DNA of 63,169 nt from an uncultured Kangiella sp. (GTDB taxonomy: Bacteria > Pseudomonadota > Gammaproteobacteria > Enterobacterales > Kangiellaceae): positions 1-63,169 of the forward strand of contig CATNCP010000012.1 of assembly GCA_950096615.1 (NCBI GenBank), given 5' to 3'. The position numbers were made by a program, and so were the translations under genes. This document shows positions 8,786 through 19,250 of this stretch, in pieces. The stretch's first letter is position 1, and each line of letters starts with the position of its first letter. Below the pieces are notes generated by a model that was not told the DNA's origin, searched no databases, and saw only the letters and a list, made by a program, of their open reading frames with translations.

Positions 8786-8974
8786 ATGATTAATCAGCTA
8801 ATAGAACGAGATATTTCTTGCCCTTATTGCGGTGAGGTCATTACGATATTGATCGATGATTCAGTGCAGCATCAAGAGTATATTGAGGACTGCCAGGTCT
8901 GCTGTCGGCCAATTGAATTTGAAGTTTGGGCTAATGAAGGGGATATTAGTATTCAAATTAGTGCTGATCATTAA
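8786..8974 (+). CDS. CPXCG-motif cysteine-rich protein
   Basis: This 62-aa protein has CPYCG near the N-terminus (residues 12-16) and a second pair, CQVCC, about 20 residues later. This gives a zinc-ribbon-like fold with the pattern ISCPYCGE...DCQVCCRPIEF. It matches the small CPXCG-containing Cys-rich family, whose function is unknown. The SD is weak. It lies 23 bases after the DUF2474-like gene and may be read from the oxidase operon. Confidence 0.8.
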   Translation: MINQLIERDISCPYCGEVITILIDDSVQHQEYIEDCQVCCRPIEFEVWANEGDISIQISADH

Positions 8975-8982
8975 GAAATACT

Positions 8983-9375
8983 ATGTCTTCCCCAGTAAAT
9001 AACTTAGAAAAAGTCTTCGCAGTATTAAAGCCTAACCAAACTGTCGAGAAAGTGACAGTAACCCCTTCTATCTATCAAGAACTTGATGAAAACTTTAATA
9101 ACTTCAAAGGTCATCAGCTCGTTTCGATGTATGAGTTTTCAGAGGACTGGAGTTCTTGGGAGATTCATCCCAAAGGCGATGAAGTCGTTGTGCTACTTTC
9201 TGGGCGAATTACATTTGTATTGGATATTGATGGCGAGCATCAAGACGTAGAACTACGCGAGCAAGGTGACTATGTGGTTGTTCCCAAAAATACATGGCAT
9301 ACCGCTCGAACCGAAACATCGACTAAAGCTTTATTTATCACACCCGGCGAGGGAACTGAGAATAAAAGTGTTTAA
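8983..9375 (+). CDS. Cupin-domain protein
   Basis: This 130-aa protein is a single beta-barrel cupin. The first motif is SWEIHPKGDEVVVLLSG and the second is GDYVVVPKNTWHTA, with His and Glu residues at the metal-ligand positions. The substrate cannot be told from the sequence. It starts 8 bases after the CPXCG gene and is followed 12 bases later by the SnoaL-like gene, so these small genes appear to form one unit. Confidence 0.8.
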   Translation: MSSPVNNLEKVFAVLKPNQTVEKVTVTPSIYQELDENFNNFKGHQLVSMYEFSEDWSSWEIHPKGDEVVVLLSGRITFVLDIDGEHQDVELREQGDYVVVPKNTWHTARTETSTKALFITPGEGTENKSV

Positions 9376-9387
9376 TGAGGGTAGAGT

Positions 9388-9810
9388 ATGAAAAGTATTG
9401 TATTGTTAATTGGTTTGCTTATTTCCCCATTAAGCCAAGCTAACGAGTCTGAAACCCAAGTCGTTAAGAGTTTTGTGGAAGCTTATAATCAGCAGGATCT
9501 TGAGGGGATGTTAGATCTTACGACTTCTGATGTGAGTTGGATGAGTGTGGAGTCAAAAAAGCTTTCAATCATTACTGCGGGTAAAGAGCAGTTAAGCAAG
9601 GCAATTCAGGGTTTCTTTGCTAATGGTAACCATGGGCGATCTGAAATACTCAGTATTCAGGGAAGTGGTGATTTTGTTCATACGGTCGAGAAAGCTATTT
9701 GGTCGTCAGAGGGTAAAGAGAAAAGCCAATGTAGCGTTGCAATCTACGAATTGAAAGAACAGAAAATACTCAATGTTTGGTATTACCCTGCACACCAGTG
9801 TACAGCGTAA
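9388..9810 (+). CDS. Exported SnoaL/NTF2-like protein
   Basis: This 140-aa protein has a signal peptide (residues 1-18, cleaved after SQA) followed by an NTF2-like fold. The fold signature is an opening helix (VVKSFVEAYNQQDLEGMLDLTTSDVSWM), a kink helix and a C-terminal beta-sheet ending VWYYPAHQC. Two Cys residues in the last third could form a disulfide in the periplasm. SD GAGG sits 7 bases before the ATG. The ligand or enzymatic role is unknown. Confidence 0.7.
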   Translation: MKSIVLLIGLLISPLSQANESETQVVKSFVEAYNQQDLEGMLDLTTSDVSWMSVESKKLSIITAGKEQLSKAIQGFFANGNHGRSEILSIQGSGDFVHTVEKAIWSSEGKEKSQCSVAIYELKEQKILNVWYYPAHQCTA

Positions 9811-9881
9811 GTTTTAGAGTTAATTTCCCGTGCTGGACAAGCGTTGTAAGTTAAGGCGTTAAATAAGTTAAGGGCTATAAA

Positions 9882-9902
9882 GGCCTAGATCTAATCTAGG
9901 CC
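9882..9902. terminator. Hairpin between convergent genes
   Basis: GGCCTAGAT and ATCTAGGCC form a perfect 9-bp stem with a 3-nt loop, between the convergent SnoaL-like gene and the VOC gene. There is no strong U-run on either side, so it may be a weak bidirectional terminator. Confidence 0.5.
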
Positions 9903-9919
9903 GTTACAGACTTATCTAA

Positions 9920-10420
9920 TTAATAAGCGCCTTCACTGTAAATCAATTCATAACTGTGACTGTAGATTTCTAGGATGTTACCGAACGGATCTTCCATATA
10001 AATCATGCGGTATGGTTTTTCTCCTGGATAATAGTATCTTGGTTTTTCCATGCGTTTTTTGCCGCCAGCTTCCACAATTTTTTCTGCCAGCTCTTCAACG
10101 TTGGGGTCTTGAACACAGAAGTGGAATATCCCTGTTTTCCAGTACTCAAAGTTATCCTCGGGATTTTCTTGGTTGTTGAACTCGAATAACTCAACGCCAA
10201 TTCGATCGCCAGTCGAGAGGTGGGCAATGTTGAAACTCCCCCAGCCTGGACCAAATACGTCAGTACACATTTCACCAATGGCACTCTTGTCTTCGGTAAT
10301 CTTGGTCGGCTCCATGATTTTATACCAGCCCAGTACTTCAGTATAAAATTTTACGGCGGCCTCTAAGTCAGGTACTGAGATACCGATGTGAGAAAATGTT
10401 CTAGGGTATACAGAGTTCAT
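9920..10420 (-). CDS. VOC (glyoxalase/dioxygenase) superfamily protein
   Basis: This 166-aa protein holds paired beta-alpha-beta-beta-beta modules. The first is FSHIGISVPDLEAAVKFYTE, and the second runs from GIFHFCVQDPNVEELAEKI to MIYMEDPFGNILEIYSHS. Metal-ligand positions appear as His in FSHIG, Glu in VELFEF, His in IFHF and Glu in ILEIY. It is not glyoxalase I: the spacing differs, and it is divergent from a LysR gene. The substrate is unknown. SD GAGGAG precedes the ATG. Confidence 0.8.
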   Translation of the reverse strand: MNSVYPRTFSHIGISVPDLEAAVKFYTEVLGWYKIMEPTKITEDKSAIGEMCTDVFGPGWGSFNIAHLSTGDRIGVELFEFNNQENPEDNFEYWKTGIFHFCVQDPNVEELAEKIVEAGGKKRMEKPRYYYPGEKPYRMIYMEDPFGNILEIYSHSYELIYSEGAY

Positions 10421-10530
10421 AATTACTCCTCATGTCTTTAATGTGAGGCTAGTTTACGCCGCACAAGCAATCATGTTAAATTATGATTTGTCATTGAAAT
10501 AATAATTTTTCGTTATGATTGTGGTCTATT
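10421..10530. promoter_or_regulatory. Divergent promoter region with repeated TTATGATT boxes
   Basis: This is the intergenic region between the VOC gene (minus) and its LysR neighbour (plus). TTATGATT occurs at 10481-10488, 10513-10520 and 10529-10536, spaced 32 and 16 bases apart. The last copy covers the LysR start codon. AATCAT at 10469-10474 makes an inverted pair with the first copy. The layout fits LysR binding and autoregulation, but this is inferred from context. Confidence 0.45.
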
Positions 10531-11406
10531 ATGATTAATATGGTGTGGCTTAAGACATTTTGTGTTTTAGCTGATGAAAAACATTTCACTAAAACGGCTG
10601 AGCGTTTGCACATGACGCAGTCTGGTGTCAGCCAGCATGTGAAAAAGCTTGAGGAAGCTCTTAATTCAGAGCTGTTACTCCGAGAGGGTAAAGGTTTCAC
10701 TTTGACAGAAAGCGGACAGTTATTGTTAGAGGAGGCTGAAGAGCTACTTGAAAAGCTTGATGGGATAGAACTGAAGATAAAGTCTGATCCGGAGTTCGCA
10801 GGTCAAGTGCGGTTAATGTCGCCGGGCAGTGTCGGGACTTTACTTTACCCTGAGCTATTGTGTTTGCAGCAAAGCCACCCTGAGTTGGTATTTGATTACC
10901 GGTTTGCGCCGAACGATGACATTCAGCAGGCTTTGATTGAGGATAAGATTGATATTGGTTTGGCAACAATACCCATAGACACTGAGTGGGTTGTTTCCAA
11001 GCAGGTTGCAAGCGAGCCGCTGCTGTTAGTCACTCCCAGTACGGCTCAACACGTTGATTGGAAAAGCTTGCAAGCTCTGGGGTTTATCAATCACCCTGAT
11101 GGTGAGCACCACGCTCGTCAGCTTTTGAGTAAAAACTTTCCTGAGTTTGAACATATCAGCCAGCTTAAGCAGTCAGGCCGTATTAACCAAATCCACTTGA
11201 TTCTAGAACCTGTGAGCAGGGGGCTTGGTTTTACAGTATTGCCCCAACATGCCGTTAAGGCATTTCAATCTCAAGACTTGATAACGGCATATGAACTAAG
11301 CACCCCTGTGAGTGAGGCGTTATACCTCTGTCAGAGACGTAACAAGGTGCTCCCTAACCGAATTAAGAACATTATCAGCGAAATTAATACGTTGTTATCT
11401 GCCTAG
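10531..11406 (+). CDS. LysR-family transcriptional regulator
   Basis: This 291-aa protein has an N-terminal winged helix-turn-helix (VWLKTFCVLADEKHFTKTAE, then RLHMTQSGVSQHVKKLEEAL) and a C-terminal periplasmic-binding-like effector domain from about residue 90. I took the ATG at 10531; the open frame extends to a TTG at 10519, and an ATG at 10540 is another option. It is divergent from the VOC gene and is probably its regulator. The stop lies 3 bases from the end of the convergent GFA-family gene. Confidence 0.88.
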   Translation: MINMVWLKTFCVLADEKHFTKTAERLHMTQSGVSQHVKKLEEALNSELLLREGKGFTLTESGQLLLEEAEELLEKLDGIELKIKSDPEFAGQVRLMSPGSVGTLLYPELLCLQQSHPELVFDYRFAPNDDIQQALIEDKIDIGLATIPIDTEWVVSKQVASEPLLLVTPSTAQHVDWKSLQALGFINHPDGEHHARQLLSKNFPEFEHISQLKQSGRINQIHLILEPVSRGLGFTVLPQHAVKAFQSQDLITAYELSTPVSEALYLCQRRNKVLPNRIKNIISEINTLLSA

Positions 11407-11409
11407 CAT

Positions 11410-11838
11410 TTACTCTTGGCTATAAGCCGCAAACACTTCTTCGCCGGTCATCATTTTGGTTTGGTTGGCGAAGTCATAATATCGAGGTTTTTCATCGATA
11501 AATATTTGGGTGGTGAATTCAGCGCTGTCTAAATTATCCAGGCTATCGAAAAGCCCTGCAGGCATGATATATTGATTTGCTTGTTTAAGTCGGTAGAAGA
11601 GGTGGGTGCCGCAGCCCGAGCAAAACCCACGTTCAGCCCATTCTGATGAATCAAAGGTTTTGATGTGTTCCTTTCCTTCAAAGCTAACGTTTGAACCGCA
11701 ATCTAGCGCTAACAGTGGCCCGCCGGACCATTTGCGACACATGGAGCAATGGCAAGAGTCGACGTGAGGCTTGGCTTCAGTAGCGTGTACACTGACTTTT
11801 TTGCACAGACATTGGGCATTAAGGCTGATGGTAGACAT
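11410..11838 (-). CDS. GFA-family zinc protein
   Basis: This 142-aa protein of the GFA fold (named after glutathione-dependent formaldehyde-activating enzyme) has all the expected zinc ligands: AQCLCKKV, SCHCSMCRKWSGG and GFCSGCGTHLFYRL. Most family members have no proven activity, so a formaldehyde role should not be assumed. A 12-bp palindrome (AAGGGATCCCTT, 11840-11851) overlaps its ribosome binding site and could be an operator or a translation-blocking element. Confidence 0.85.
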   Translation of the reverse strand: MSTISLNAQCLCKKVSVHATEAKPHVDSCHCSMCRKWSGGPLLALDCGSNVSFEGKEHIKTFDSSEWAERGFCSGCGTHLFYRLKQANQYIMPAGLFDSLDNLDSAEFTTQIFIDEKPRYYDFANQTKMMTGEEVFAAYSQE

Positions 11839-12090
11839 TAAGGGATCCCTTTAAAGAATTAATCATCTCTAAAAGTTACCTTACCCCCTTTAAAAAGCAA
11901 GAATATTTGCTGTGATCTCTTGCATATTTCACTAATTCCACCATAATCGACCACTTGTCTTAATTTTTTGTCAAAACCCCTGAAATACCGTTGGGTAGAG
12001 CGGATTTTGGCGATAAAATACGAATTAATTTAATCATTCATTGAATAATAGGCCATTCGTAGGGCTTATATTCGAACAGAGAGATTTGCA

Positions 12091-14022
12091 ATGCCTGTAA
12101 TTACTTTACCTGATGGAAGTCAACGCGAGTTTGATAAAGCCGTTTCTGTACACGATGTAGCGAACGATATTGGCCCTGGTTTAGCCAAAGCTGCTTTAGC
12201 TGGCAAGGTTGACGGCAAGCTCGTTGATACCAGTTATGTTATGGACTCTGATGCACAGCTGGCGATTATCACTGAGCGTGATGAAGACGGCTTAGAGATT
12301 ATCCGTCACTCGACTGCACACTTGTTAGCGCAAGCGGTTCAACGCCTTTTCGACAATGTTCAAGTAACCATTGGTCCTGTGATTGACCATGGCTTCTACT
12401 ATGACTTTGCGACAGAAAAGCCGTTTACCGAAGATGATCTTCGTGCCATCGAAAAAGAGATGGAGAAAATCTCAAAAGAAAACCTTCAGGTTGAACGTAC
12501 CGAAATGGAACGTGACGAAGCGGTTGCTTTCTTCCGTAACATGGGTGAAGAGTATAAGGCTGAGATTATTGAGTCGATCCCAAGCAATGAGGCGCTATCG
12601 TTATATCGCCAAGGTGACTTTATCGACTTATGTCGTGGCCCACATGTTCCTAGCACTTCAAAACTGAAAGCCTTTAAGTTAATGAAGGTTGCGGGTGCAT
12701 ATTGGCGTGGCGATTCCAATAACGAAATGTTGCAGCGTATTTACGGTACGGCTTGGACCAACAAGAAAGAATTAAAAGCTTACTTAAGACGTCTTGAGGA
12801 AGCGGAAAAGCGTGACCACCGTAAGATTGGTAAGGCTTTAGACCTGTTCCATTTACAAGAAGAAGCGCCAGGCATGATCTTCTGGCACGACAAGGGCTGG
12901 TCAATCTACAAAACACTTGAGCAGTACATTCGTGATCGCCTGAAAGAACACGATTATCAAGAAGTGAAGACGCCACAAATCGTCGATCGTAGCTTGTGGG
13001 AAAAGTCAGGTCACTGGGATAAGTTTGGCGACGATATGTTTACGCTTGAATCGGATCAGCGTGACTATGCGATTAAGCCAATGAACTGCCCGTGCCACGT
13101 ACAGATTTATAACTCAGGCTTAAAAAGCTACCGTGACTTACCGTTGCGTATGGCGGAATTTGGCTCATGTCACCGTAATGAGCCGTCGGGCGCTTTGCAC
13201 GGCATCATGCGTTTGCGTAATTTTGTTCAGGACGATGCACACATTTTCTGTACTGAAAACCAAATTCAGGAAGAAGTCTCGAAGTTTATCGAGATGTTGT
13301 ATGACGTTTATCGTGACTTCGGTTTTACCGACGTCATCGTGAAACTGTCAACTCGTCCAGAGCAGCGTGTCGGTTCGGATGAAGTATGGGATAAAGCGGA
13401 AGCGGCTCTTGCGGACGCTTTGAAGGCGAATAACATTGAATTCGAATACCAGCCAGGCGAAGGTGCCTTCTATGGGCCGAAGCTTGAGTTCACATTGAAG
13501 GACTGCTTAGAGCGTCATTGGCAGTGTGGTACGATTCAGGTCGACTTCTCGATGCCGGGGCGTTTGGGTGCGGAATTTGTCGCTGAAAGCGGCGAAAGAG
13601 AAGTTCCTGTGATGCTTCACCGAGCAATTTTGGGATCTTTGGAGCGTTTTATCGGTATTTTAATCGAAGAATACGCTGGAAAATTCCCTGCATGGTTAGC
13701 GCCAACACAGGCCGTAATCATGAATATTACCGATAAACAGGCCGATTTTTGCCAAAAAACAGTCGATTCCTTGAAAAATAAGGGATTTAGGGTAAATTCG
13801 GACTTGAGAAATGAGAAGATCGGCTTTAAAATTCGCGAGCAGACATTAGCACGTGTTCCGTTCTTACTTGTAGTCGGAGATCGTGAAGTTGAAAATGGTC
13901 AGGTTGCCGTCAGAACTCGAGAAGGTGAAGACCTAGGTAGCATGAGCATAGACGCCTTTGCTGAGTTGCTTGAAGCGGAAGTCGCTAAGCGAGCAAGAAA
14001 AACAGAAGCACAGGCCGAATAA
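12091..14022 (+). CDS. thrS: Threonyl-tRNA synthetase
   Basis: This 643-aa class II synthetase starts with a TGS domain (residues 1-61). The editing domain has the HxxxH pair His73/His77 ([13 protein letters not shown]) and CRGPH. The catalytic core shows [10 protein letters not shown] and [20 protein letters not shown] (motif 2), and the C-terminal part is the anticodon-binding domain. It charges tRNA-Thr and hydrolyses mischarged seryl-tRNA. It is the first gene of the classic thrS-infC-rpmI-rplT-pheST-ihfA cluster. The 252 bases upstream hold its promoter and 5' leader; I could not assign an operator there. Confidence 0.97.
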   Translation: MPVITLPDGSQREFDKAVSVHDVANDIGPGLAKAALAGKVDGKLVDTSYVMDSDAQLAIITERDEDGLEIIRHSTAHLLAQAVQRLFDNVQVTIGPVIDHGFYYDFATEKPFTEDDLRAIEKEMEKISKENLQVERTEMERDEAVAFFRNMGEEYKAEIIESIPSNEALSLYRQGDFIDLCRGPHVPSTSKLKAFKLMKVAGAYWRGDSNNEMLQRIYGTAWTNKKELKAYLRRLEEAEKRDHRKIGKALDLFHLQEEAPGMIFWHDKGWSIYKTLEQYIRDRLKEHDYQEVKTPQIVDRSLWEKSGHWDKFGDDMFTLESDQRDYAIKPMNCPCHVQIYNSGLKSYRDLPLRMAEFGSCHRNEPSGALHGIMRLRNFVQDDAHIFCTENQIQEEVSKFIEMLYDVYRDFGFTDVIVKLSTRPEQRVGSDEVWDKAEAALADALKANNIEFEYQPGEGAFYGPKLEFTLKDCLERHWQCGTIQVDFSMPGRLGAEFVAESGEREVPVMLHRAILGSLERFIGILIEEYAGKFPAWLAPTQAVIMNITDKQADFCQKTVDSLKNKGFRVNSDLRNEKIGFKIREQTLARVPFLLVVGDREVENGQVAVRTREGEDLGSMSIDAFAELLEAEVAKRARKTEAQAE

Positions 14023-14058
14023 TTTGACTTAATTTTAACCAATTAGAGGATTAGACAC

Positions 14059-14592
14059 ATTAAAAAAGGTCAAAAGCGTGACGATAGACAGCGCATAAAT
14101 GAAAATATTCGAGCGAAAGAAGTTCGCTTAATTCAAGCCGACGGCGAAAATGTTGGCGTGGTAGATACAAGAGATGCCTTAGAGCAAGCTCAAGAAGCTA
14201 AGTTGGACTTAGTCGAAGTATCGCCAGATGCGAATCCTCCAGTCTGTAAAATTATGGACTTTGGTAAATACTTGTTTGAGCAGAAGAAAGCGAAAGCTGC
14301 TGCTAAAAAGAAACAGAAAGTTACCCAAGTTAAAGAAATCAAGTTTCGCCCAGGGACGGATATAGGGGACTATAAGGTAAAACTACGCAACCTTATACGT
14401 TTCTTGGAAGATGGGGACAAGACGAAGATCACTGTCCGCTTCCGTGGTCGTGAGATGGCGCACCAAGAACTCGGAATGGAGTTATTGAAGCGTGTCGAAA
14501 AAGACCTGGAAGAATACGGTTCAGTTGAGCAACGTCCATCAATGGAAGGTCGTCAAATGACGATGGTGATTGCCCCCAACAAAAAGAAGTAA
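14059..14592 (+). CDS. infC: Translation initiation factor IF-3 (AUU start)
   Basis: This 177-aa protein begins with ATT at 14059-14061, preceded by SD AGAGGA. The frame opens [20 protein letters not shown], which aligns with the IF-3 N-terminus (RINxxIRAxEVRLI). The next ATG-like codon would remove that part. The N-domain, a lysine-rich linker ([12 protein letters not shown]) and the C-domain ([32 protein letters not shown]) follow. By family knowledge the AUU start lets IF-3 repress its own translation. IF-3 binds the 30S subunit and checks start codons. Confidence 0.95.
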   Translation: MKKGQKRDDRQRINENIRAKEVRLIQADGENVGVVDTRDALEQAQEAKLDLVEVSPDANPPVCKIMDFGKYLFEQKKAKAAAKKKQKVTQVKEIKFRPGTDIGDYKVKLRNLIRFLEDGDKTKITVRFRGREMAHQELGMELLKRVEKDLEEYGSVEQRPSMEGRQMTMVIAPNKKK

Positions 14593-14599
14593 TTGAGCT

Positions 14600-14716
14600 T
14601 TCAGTTCTACCTCAGGGTTTTTCCTTAGGTCTGAACCGAATAGAAGTTCGTAAGGCGCTTACTTTACTTCAAAAGGTTGGATAAATCGGCTTAACGGCTG
14701 GCTTATCCGTTTTATT
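14600..14716 (+). promoter_or_regulatory. Candidate L20-responsive leader of rpmI-rplT
   Basis: The 207-base infC-rpmI gap holds two strong hairpins. At 14600-14635, TTCAG and ACCT..AGG arms pair with CCT..AGGT and CTGAA around a short U-rich loop. At 14679-14708, GGATAA pairs with TTATCC and is followed by GTTTTATT, which could act as an attenuator. In other gammaproteobacteria ribosomal protein L20 binds this leader to repress rpmI-rplT. That it does so here is inferred from position and structure. Confidence 0.5.
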
Positions 14717-14799
14717 AACTCATCATGAGCTCCAGACGACTGCCGGCATAATTTTGCTTAAGCAGTGGCCATGACAGTAATCAATGCGAGTATATTACT

Positions 14800-14997
14800 A
14801 TGCCAAAGATGAAAACTGACCGCGGTGCTTCGAAGCGTTTCAAAAAAACTGCTTCGGGTCGTTATAAGCACAAACAATCACACTTGCGTCACATTTTGAC
14901 CAAGAAATCCACTAAGCGTAAGCGTCATTTGCGCCACGGCAAGCTAGTTGATGCCGCGGATACAAAGCAAATCGATCGTATGCTTCCTAACGGATAA
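14800..14997 (+). CDS. rpmI: 50S ribosomal protein L35
   Basis: This 65-aa, very basic protein opens [20 protein letters not shown] and has the conserved [18 protein letters not shown] block. It is a normal-length L35. It lies 17 bases upstream of rplT, the conserved pair. Confidence 0.97.
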   Translation: MPKMKTDRGASKRFKKTASGRYKHKQSHLRHILTKKSTKRKRHLRHGKLVDAADTKQIDRMLPNG

Positions 14998-15014
14998 TTG
15001 GTGAGGATTAAGAG

Positions 15015-15374
15015 ATGGCAAGAGTAAAACGCGGCGTGACAGCTCACGCACGTCACAAAAAAGTTTTAAAGCAGGCAAAAGGTTATTACGGTGCACGTAG
15101 TCGTGTTTATCGTGTAGCTAAACAAGCTGTAATTAAAGCGGGTCAATATGCATATCGTGACCGTCGCCAACGCAAACGTCAGTTCCGTTCATTGTGGATT
15201 GCACGTATCAACGCTGAAGCACGTACACACGGTTTGTCTTATAGCCGTTTTATCAATGGTTTGAAGAAATCAAACATTGAAGTTGATCGTAAGATGCTAG
15301 CAGAATTGGCAGTTTTTGATAAAGTAGCTTTTGCTGCTTTTGCAGAGCAAGCTAAATCTGTCCTAGACGCTTAA
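15015..15374 (+). CDS. rplT: 50S ribosomal protein L20
   Basis: This 119-aa basic protein opens [20 protein letters not shown] and carries the conserved [16 protein letters not shown] and [20 protein letters not shown]. It binds 23S rRNA and is needed for early 50S assembly. By family knowledge it also represses its own operon through the upstream leader. SD GAGG precedes the ATG. Confidence 0.97.
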   Translation: MARVKRGVTAHARHKKVLKQAKGYYGARSRVYRVAKQAVIKAGQYAYRDRRQRKRQFRSLWIARINAEARTHGLSYSRFINGLKKSNIEVDRKMLAELAVFDKVAFAAFAEQAKSVLDA

Positions 15375-15387
15375 TCTAAGCACTCTG

Positions 15388-15507
15388 TTCTTTAATTTGA
15401 TACTGAATTAAAGAATAGCATTTGTTATCGTGGCTCGACTTAGAACTCCGATAACAAGCGATTAAAGTCTTAAAAGGAAGGGCAGAAATGCTCTTCCTTT
15501 TTTTTTG
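15388..15507 (+). terminator. Three-hairpin pheST leader ending in an intrinsic terminator
   Basis: Between rplT and pheS lie a 10-bp stem (TTCTTTAATT/AATTAAAGAA, 15388-15415), a 7-bp stem (GTTATCG/CGATAAC, 15424-15455) and a strong terminator. The terminator stem (AAGGAAGgGC / GCtCTTCCTT, 15474-15500) is followed by an unbroken T-run. It may end the rplT transcript or attenuate pheST. In E. coli pheST is attenuated through a Phe-rich leader peptide; I see no clear Phe-rich leader peptide here. Confidence 0.75.
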
Positions 15508-15589
15508 CCAAGTTATTTATTGGGTTAAAACTAAGACAATAACGTGAGCAAACCAGAAGGTTCTACGACTAAAATACGACAAACTATGA

Positions 15590-16615
<1,026 letters not shown>

Positions 16616-16797
16616 GTAGCTACTTATGCTTGATATTGCATTGTTAAAACGTTTCTCAGCTGCCTTGATTACGAAGAGGGTAACCGTCGTTGCTTCGAAA
16701 TCGTTTTGCCTCGCACTATCAGCGCCAGTAACGCTACTTGGTAGTTTGGAAAAGAATTTTTATAGCCATAATGTTTGGCTAAAACTGGATAAATGCT

Positions 16798-19182
16798 ATG
16801 AAATTTAGTGAACAGTGGTTACGTGAGTGGGTAAACCCTGAAATTTCCACTCAAGAATTAGTCGATAAATTGACCATGGCTGGCCTTGAAGTTGATGGCT
16901 TTGAATATTTAGGTGATAGCTTCTCTGGCGTAGTAGTCGGTGAAATTGTTGCCGCTGAGCAACATCCTGATGCGGACAAATTACAGGTTTGTACGATCAA
17001 TGTGGGCGATGCCAGCGATGAAGAGTTACAAATCATCTGCGGTGCGCCAAACGCACGCAAGGGCATTAAAGTTGCGGTAGCGATGATTGGTGCTGTGTTG
17101 CCAGGTGACTTCAAAATTAAGAAAGCCAAACTTCGTGGCGTTCATTCCTTCGGTATGCTGTGTTCGGAAACTGAGCTGAATATCGGTGAAGGCAGCGACG
17201 GCATTGTTGAGCTACGGTTAGACGCGCCTCTAGGGCAAGATTTAAAACAATACTTTAATCTTGATGATCATGTTATTGATGTTGACTTAACACCGAACCG
17301 TGGCGACTGCTTAGGTCTTCGTGGTATCGCGCGTGAAGTTGGCGTGTTGACTCAAGAAGACGTTAACTTTGTTGAGCCAAAAGCAGTAGCTAGCGAAGTC
17401 AGCGATAAGTTAGATGTTAAATTAAGTGCACCGCAAGCGTGCCCTCGCTACTTAGGTCGTGTGATTAAAGGTATTAACCCTAAAGCGACAACACCGCAGT
17501 GGATGGTACAGCGTATCGAGCGCTCTGGTGTGCGTTCTATTGACCCAGTAGTAGACGTGACGAATTACGTCTTACTGGAGATGGGACACCCGATGCATGC
17601 GTTTGATTTAGCCAAAATCGATGGTGCGATTGATGTTCGCATGGCGAAGAAAGACGAGAAGCTAACACTTCTTGATGGACAAGAGGTTGAGCTGACCGAA
17701 GATACTCTAATGATTGCTGATAACTCTAAACCACTTGCGATTGCTGGTGTGATGGGCGGTGAGCATTCTGGCGTTAACCCTGACACTAACGATATTTTCT
17801 TAGAAAGCGCGTATTTCGATGCGATTGCTGTAGCAGGCAAGGCGCGCCAATATGGCTTGCATACTGATGCGTCGCATCGCTATGAGCGTGGCGTTGATTA
17901 TGAACTGCAAAGAACGGCGATGGAGCGAGCGACGGAATTGTTGCTTGAGATCGTCGGTGGCCAGCCGGGCGCAATTATTGAAGCGATTGATCAATCAGCT
18001 ATGCCGGAGAAGCGTCACTTAACGCTTCGTCGTGAGCGTATTGAACGTGTTGTTGGCGTAGCGTTCGACGATGCGCAGGTTGAAGATATATTGACCCGCC
18101 TAGGCTTAGGGCTAACACCAAATAACCAAGGTTGGGACGTTTCTGTACCGAGTTTCCGCTTCGATATTGATAACGAAGAAAGCCTCATTGAAGAATTAGT
18201 CCGTGTTTATGGTTATAACAACTTACCAATCCGTAAGCCTCAGGGCGAAATGGCGATGTTCATGCAGAATGAAAGTCGCGTCTTTAAAGACTTGCTGCGT
18301 GACGTATTGGTGACTCGTGGCTATCAAGAAGCGATTACTTATAGTTTTGTTGAGCCTAAGTTGCAGGCTGTTTTAGAGCCTACGATGAAGCCTTTACCGT
18401 TGATGAACCCGATTTCGAGCGAGATGGGTGTTATGCGTACGAACTTGCTGCCAGGTTTGGTACAAGCGGCGCAATTCAATGTCAATCGCCAGCAAAGTCG
18501 TATTCGTTTCTTCGAGATGGGGTTACGCTTTGAAACGAACTCAGACGACGCTGAGCTAAGACAAATTCCAACGTTAGCGGGTATTGTCGGAGGACGTCGC
18601 TTTATTGAGTCGTGGGACGGTGATGCGCGTAAAGTGGATTTCTATGATGTTAAAGGTGATATAGAAGCATTATTGAAGGTAACAAAGCATCGTTTTGACT
18701 TTGTGCCATCGGAGAAAAGCATTGTTCATCCTGGCCAGTCTGCGGATATCAAGTTTGACGGTAAGGCGGTTGGGTATATCGGTAAACTGCATCCAGAAAT
18801 TCAACAAAAAGTTGACTTGGATATGGATGCCTTTGTATTTGAGATTGATTTAGATGCTTTATCCGAACGAGAATTACCAAAATTTGCCCCATTAATGAAA
18901 TTCCCGTCGATTCGACGTGATCTTGCTGTGATCGTTGACGAAACCGTAAAAGGTGGGGAATTAATTGATTTTATTGTAAAAATTGGTGGTAATTTACTGA
19001 CAGATGCCTTTATTTTTGATATATACAAAGGTGAGCATCTTGAGCAAGGAAAGAAAAGTGTTGCTTTGGGTATGACACTACGTCATCCAGAGAAAACTTT
19101 AGAAGATGCGGAAATTAATTCTGTTGTAGATAAAGTGGTTTCCGGTTTGGCAGAAGAGTATAAAGCCGTTCTTAGGAATTAG
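16798..19182 (+). CDS. pheT: Phenylalanyl-tRNA synthetase beta subunit
   Basis: This 794-aa subunit has an N-terminal OB-fold tRNA-binding domain (FSGVVVGEIVAAEQHPDADKL), the B3/B4 editing domain, the B5 domain (CPRYLGRVIKG, DVTNYVLLEMGHPMHAFD), a catalytic-like core and a C-terminal FDX-ACB anticodon-binding domain. Its editing site removes tyrosine wrongly attached to tRNA-Phe. A 182-base gap separates it from pheS, much longer than in E. coli. Confidence 0.97.
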   Translation: MKFSEQWLREWVNPEISTQELVDKLTMAGLEVDGFEYLGDSFSGVVVGEIVAAEQHPDADKLQVCTINVGDASDEELQIICGAPNARKGIKVAVAMIGAVLPGDFKIKKAKLRGVHSFGMLCSETELNIGEGSDGIVELRLDAPLGQDLKQYFNLDDHVIDVDLTPNRGDCLGLRGIAREVGVLTQEDVNFVEPKAVASEVSDKLDVKLSAPQACPRYLGRVIKGINPKATTPQWMVQRIERSGVRSIDPVVDVTNYVLLEMGHPMHAFDLAKIDGAIDVRMAKKDEKLTLLDGQEVELTEDTLMIADNSKPLAIAGVMGGEHSGVNPDTNDIFLESAYFDAIAVAGKARQYGLHTDASHRYERGVDYELQRTAMERATELLLEIVGGQPGAIIEAIDQSAMPEKRHLTLRRERIERVVGVAFDDAQVEDILTRLGLGLTPNNQGWDVSVPSFRFDIDNEESLIEELVRVYGYNNLPIRKPQGEMAMFMQNESRVFKDLLRDVLVTRGYQEAITYSFVEPKLQAVLEPTMKPLPLMNPISSEMGVMRTNLLPGLVQAAQFNVNRQQSRIRFFEMGLRFETNSDDAELRQIPTLAGIVGGRRFIESWDGDARKVDFYDVKGDIEALLKVTKHRFDFVPSEKSIVHPGQSADIKFDGKAVGYIGKLHPEIQQKVDLDMDAFVFEIDLDALSERELPKFAPLMKFPSIRRDLAVIVDETVKGGELIDFIVKIGGNLLTDAFIFDIYKGEHLEQGKKSVALGMTLRHPEKTLEDAEINSVVDKVVSGLAEEYKAVLRN

Positions 19183-19250
19183 CGTTCCTAAGCGGCATTT
19201 GAACTAAACCAGAAAACCAGAATCTACAAGTGAGATAGCGGAGATTGATT

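Noticed and set aside
16626-16808. 60-codon frame between pheS and pheT
   Set aside because: It overlaps pheT, has no SD and has no family-like sequence.
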